Assembly (NCBI GenBank): GCA_030593665.1
Contig: JAUVGS010000186.1
Location: 1 to 5,245, forward strand
DNA length: 5,245 nucleotides
Reading direction: 5' to 3'
Source: Chitinivibrionales bacterium
GTDB lineage: Bacteria; Fibrobacterota; Chitinivibrionia; Chitinivibrionales; JANQEN01
In this document: piece after piece, positions 4,835 to 5,245 of the stretch
How the letters are laid out: every line of letters starts with the position of its first letter
Numbering within the stretch: position 1 is the first letter of the stretch
The notes under the pieces: generated by a model
Told to the model about the DNA's origin: nothing
What the model saw: the letters and a program-made list of their open reading frames with translations, nothing else
The model's database searches: none
Made by a program: the position numbers and the translations under genes

Positions 4835-5245
4835 TTATGCGAATATATCGCAATTCTGTGACAGGGTTGTGTCGGAAAACGGCACGCGAATTCCCTGTTT
4901 TGAATAAGTGGCTGTTTGAGGGGATTTATTACTATTTGAGGACTCATTCTGAGGATTGTTTTCGTTTTGCTCTGCTACTGCTTCTTCCCGTATTTCGGCG
5001 CTCGCCTGTACCTGCGTCTGTGATGCCTGGGCAGCCACGGCCCTGTCCTGAGCTGACGGTTGTGCCGGTGCAAGTGCAGCTTTACGCACGACCTGCATTT
5101 TCCGTACTGTAGCTTCAGGGTCTCCGCTTACCGCAGAGGAATCAATAGAGACTTCACCACCCACAGCATAACGTTTTCCATCAGGCCCGGTCTGGTATTC
5201 GAAGTTGGCACCACCGCGGACATACTGTCCGCCGGCAGAAATATG
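4835..5245 (-). CDS. SprA-related putative metalloprotease, C-terminal part (runs off the right edge)
   Basis: The last 136 residues are visible. The frame is open to base 5245, so the Met at 5164 is internal and is not the start. The visible part begins HISAGGQYVRGGANFEYQTG, continues PDGKRYAVGGEVSID, and then DPEATVRKMQVVRKAALAPA and PSAQDRAVAAQASQTQ. This order is characteristic of the SprA-related family, annotated as putative metalloprotease of the CJM1_0395 type. In that family an HExxH zinc motif runs straight into '.xAGGxY'. The first visible residue, His at 5243-5245, is therefore probably the last His of HExxH, with the rest just outside the window. The activity is predicted from the motif. 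The tail (from about residue 85) is rich in Glu, Asn, Gln and Ser, looks disordered, and ends CDIFA. The gene ends 126 bases before the receiver-ATPase gene, which has its own promoter, so the two are probably separate units. Confidence 0.9.
   Translation of the reverse strand, partial: HISAGGQYVRGGANFEYQTGPDGKRYAVGGEVSIDSSAVSGDPEATVRKMQVVRKAALAPAQPSAQDRAVAAQASQTQVQASAEIREEAVAEQNENNPQNESSNSNKSPQTATYSKQGIRVPFSDTTLSQNCDIFA

Noticed and set aside
4837..5112. 91-codon plus-strand reading frame at the right end
   Set aside because: It is antisense to the SprA-related protein, which has strong family motifs in the minus frame.

Overview
All recognisable genes in this window lie on the minus strand. 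The best guess for the host is a Gram-negative bacterium of the Fibrobacterota (Chitinispirillum/Chitinivibrio side) or a neighbouring lineage. That is an inference from three things: a prepilin of the 'KASE' type, a secreted protein with two DUF5683 domains, and an SprA-related putative metalloprotease. It rests on remembered family distributions, not on a search. Base composition is moderately AT-rich, and intergenic DNA is clearly richer in AT than the genes.

Layout from right to left, which is the direction of transcription. 5245-4835: C-terminal end of an SprA-related putative metalloprotease, cut by the window edge. 4708-3797: an unusual orphan response regulator, with a receiver domain fused to an RsbW-like/GHKL ATPase domain; it has its own good sigma70-type promoter. 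3796-3308: 489 bases without a convincing gene, holding a small tandem octamer repeat and one copy (B) of a structured palindromic element. 3307-2273: an exported or membrane protein with two tandem DUF5683 domains. 2215-1220: a LacI/GalR-family repressor, 57 bases behind it and probably co-transcribed. 1114-734: a small DUF4177-like protein with a near-ideal promoter but an uncertain start. 733-280: 454 bases with a second copy (A) of the structured element and the promoter and leader of the last gene. 279-1: N-terminal 93 residues of a type IV prepilin, cut by the left edge.

The genes do not form one obvious pathway. The repressor has no sugar transporter or sugar enzyme beside it. The receiver-ATPase protein looks like a phosphorylation-controlled partner-switching component whose partners are elsewhere. 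The pilin and the DUF5683 protein belong to the cell envelope.

The most notable signal is the pair of intergenic elements A (585-722) and B (3574-3657), in opposite orientation. Both have the same end sequences, TTAGTACCTTA on one side and AAGGTACTTACTTGC on the other. Their long central stems are unrelated in sequence, and the short hairpin that follows keeps a TTTAT loop and a GCGTTAG tail while its stem changes in a base-paired way. This suggests an undescribed family of structured repeats, either a miniature mobile element or a structured RNA.
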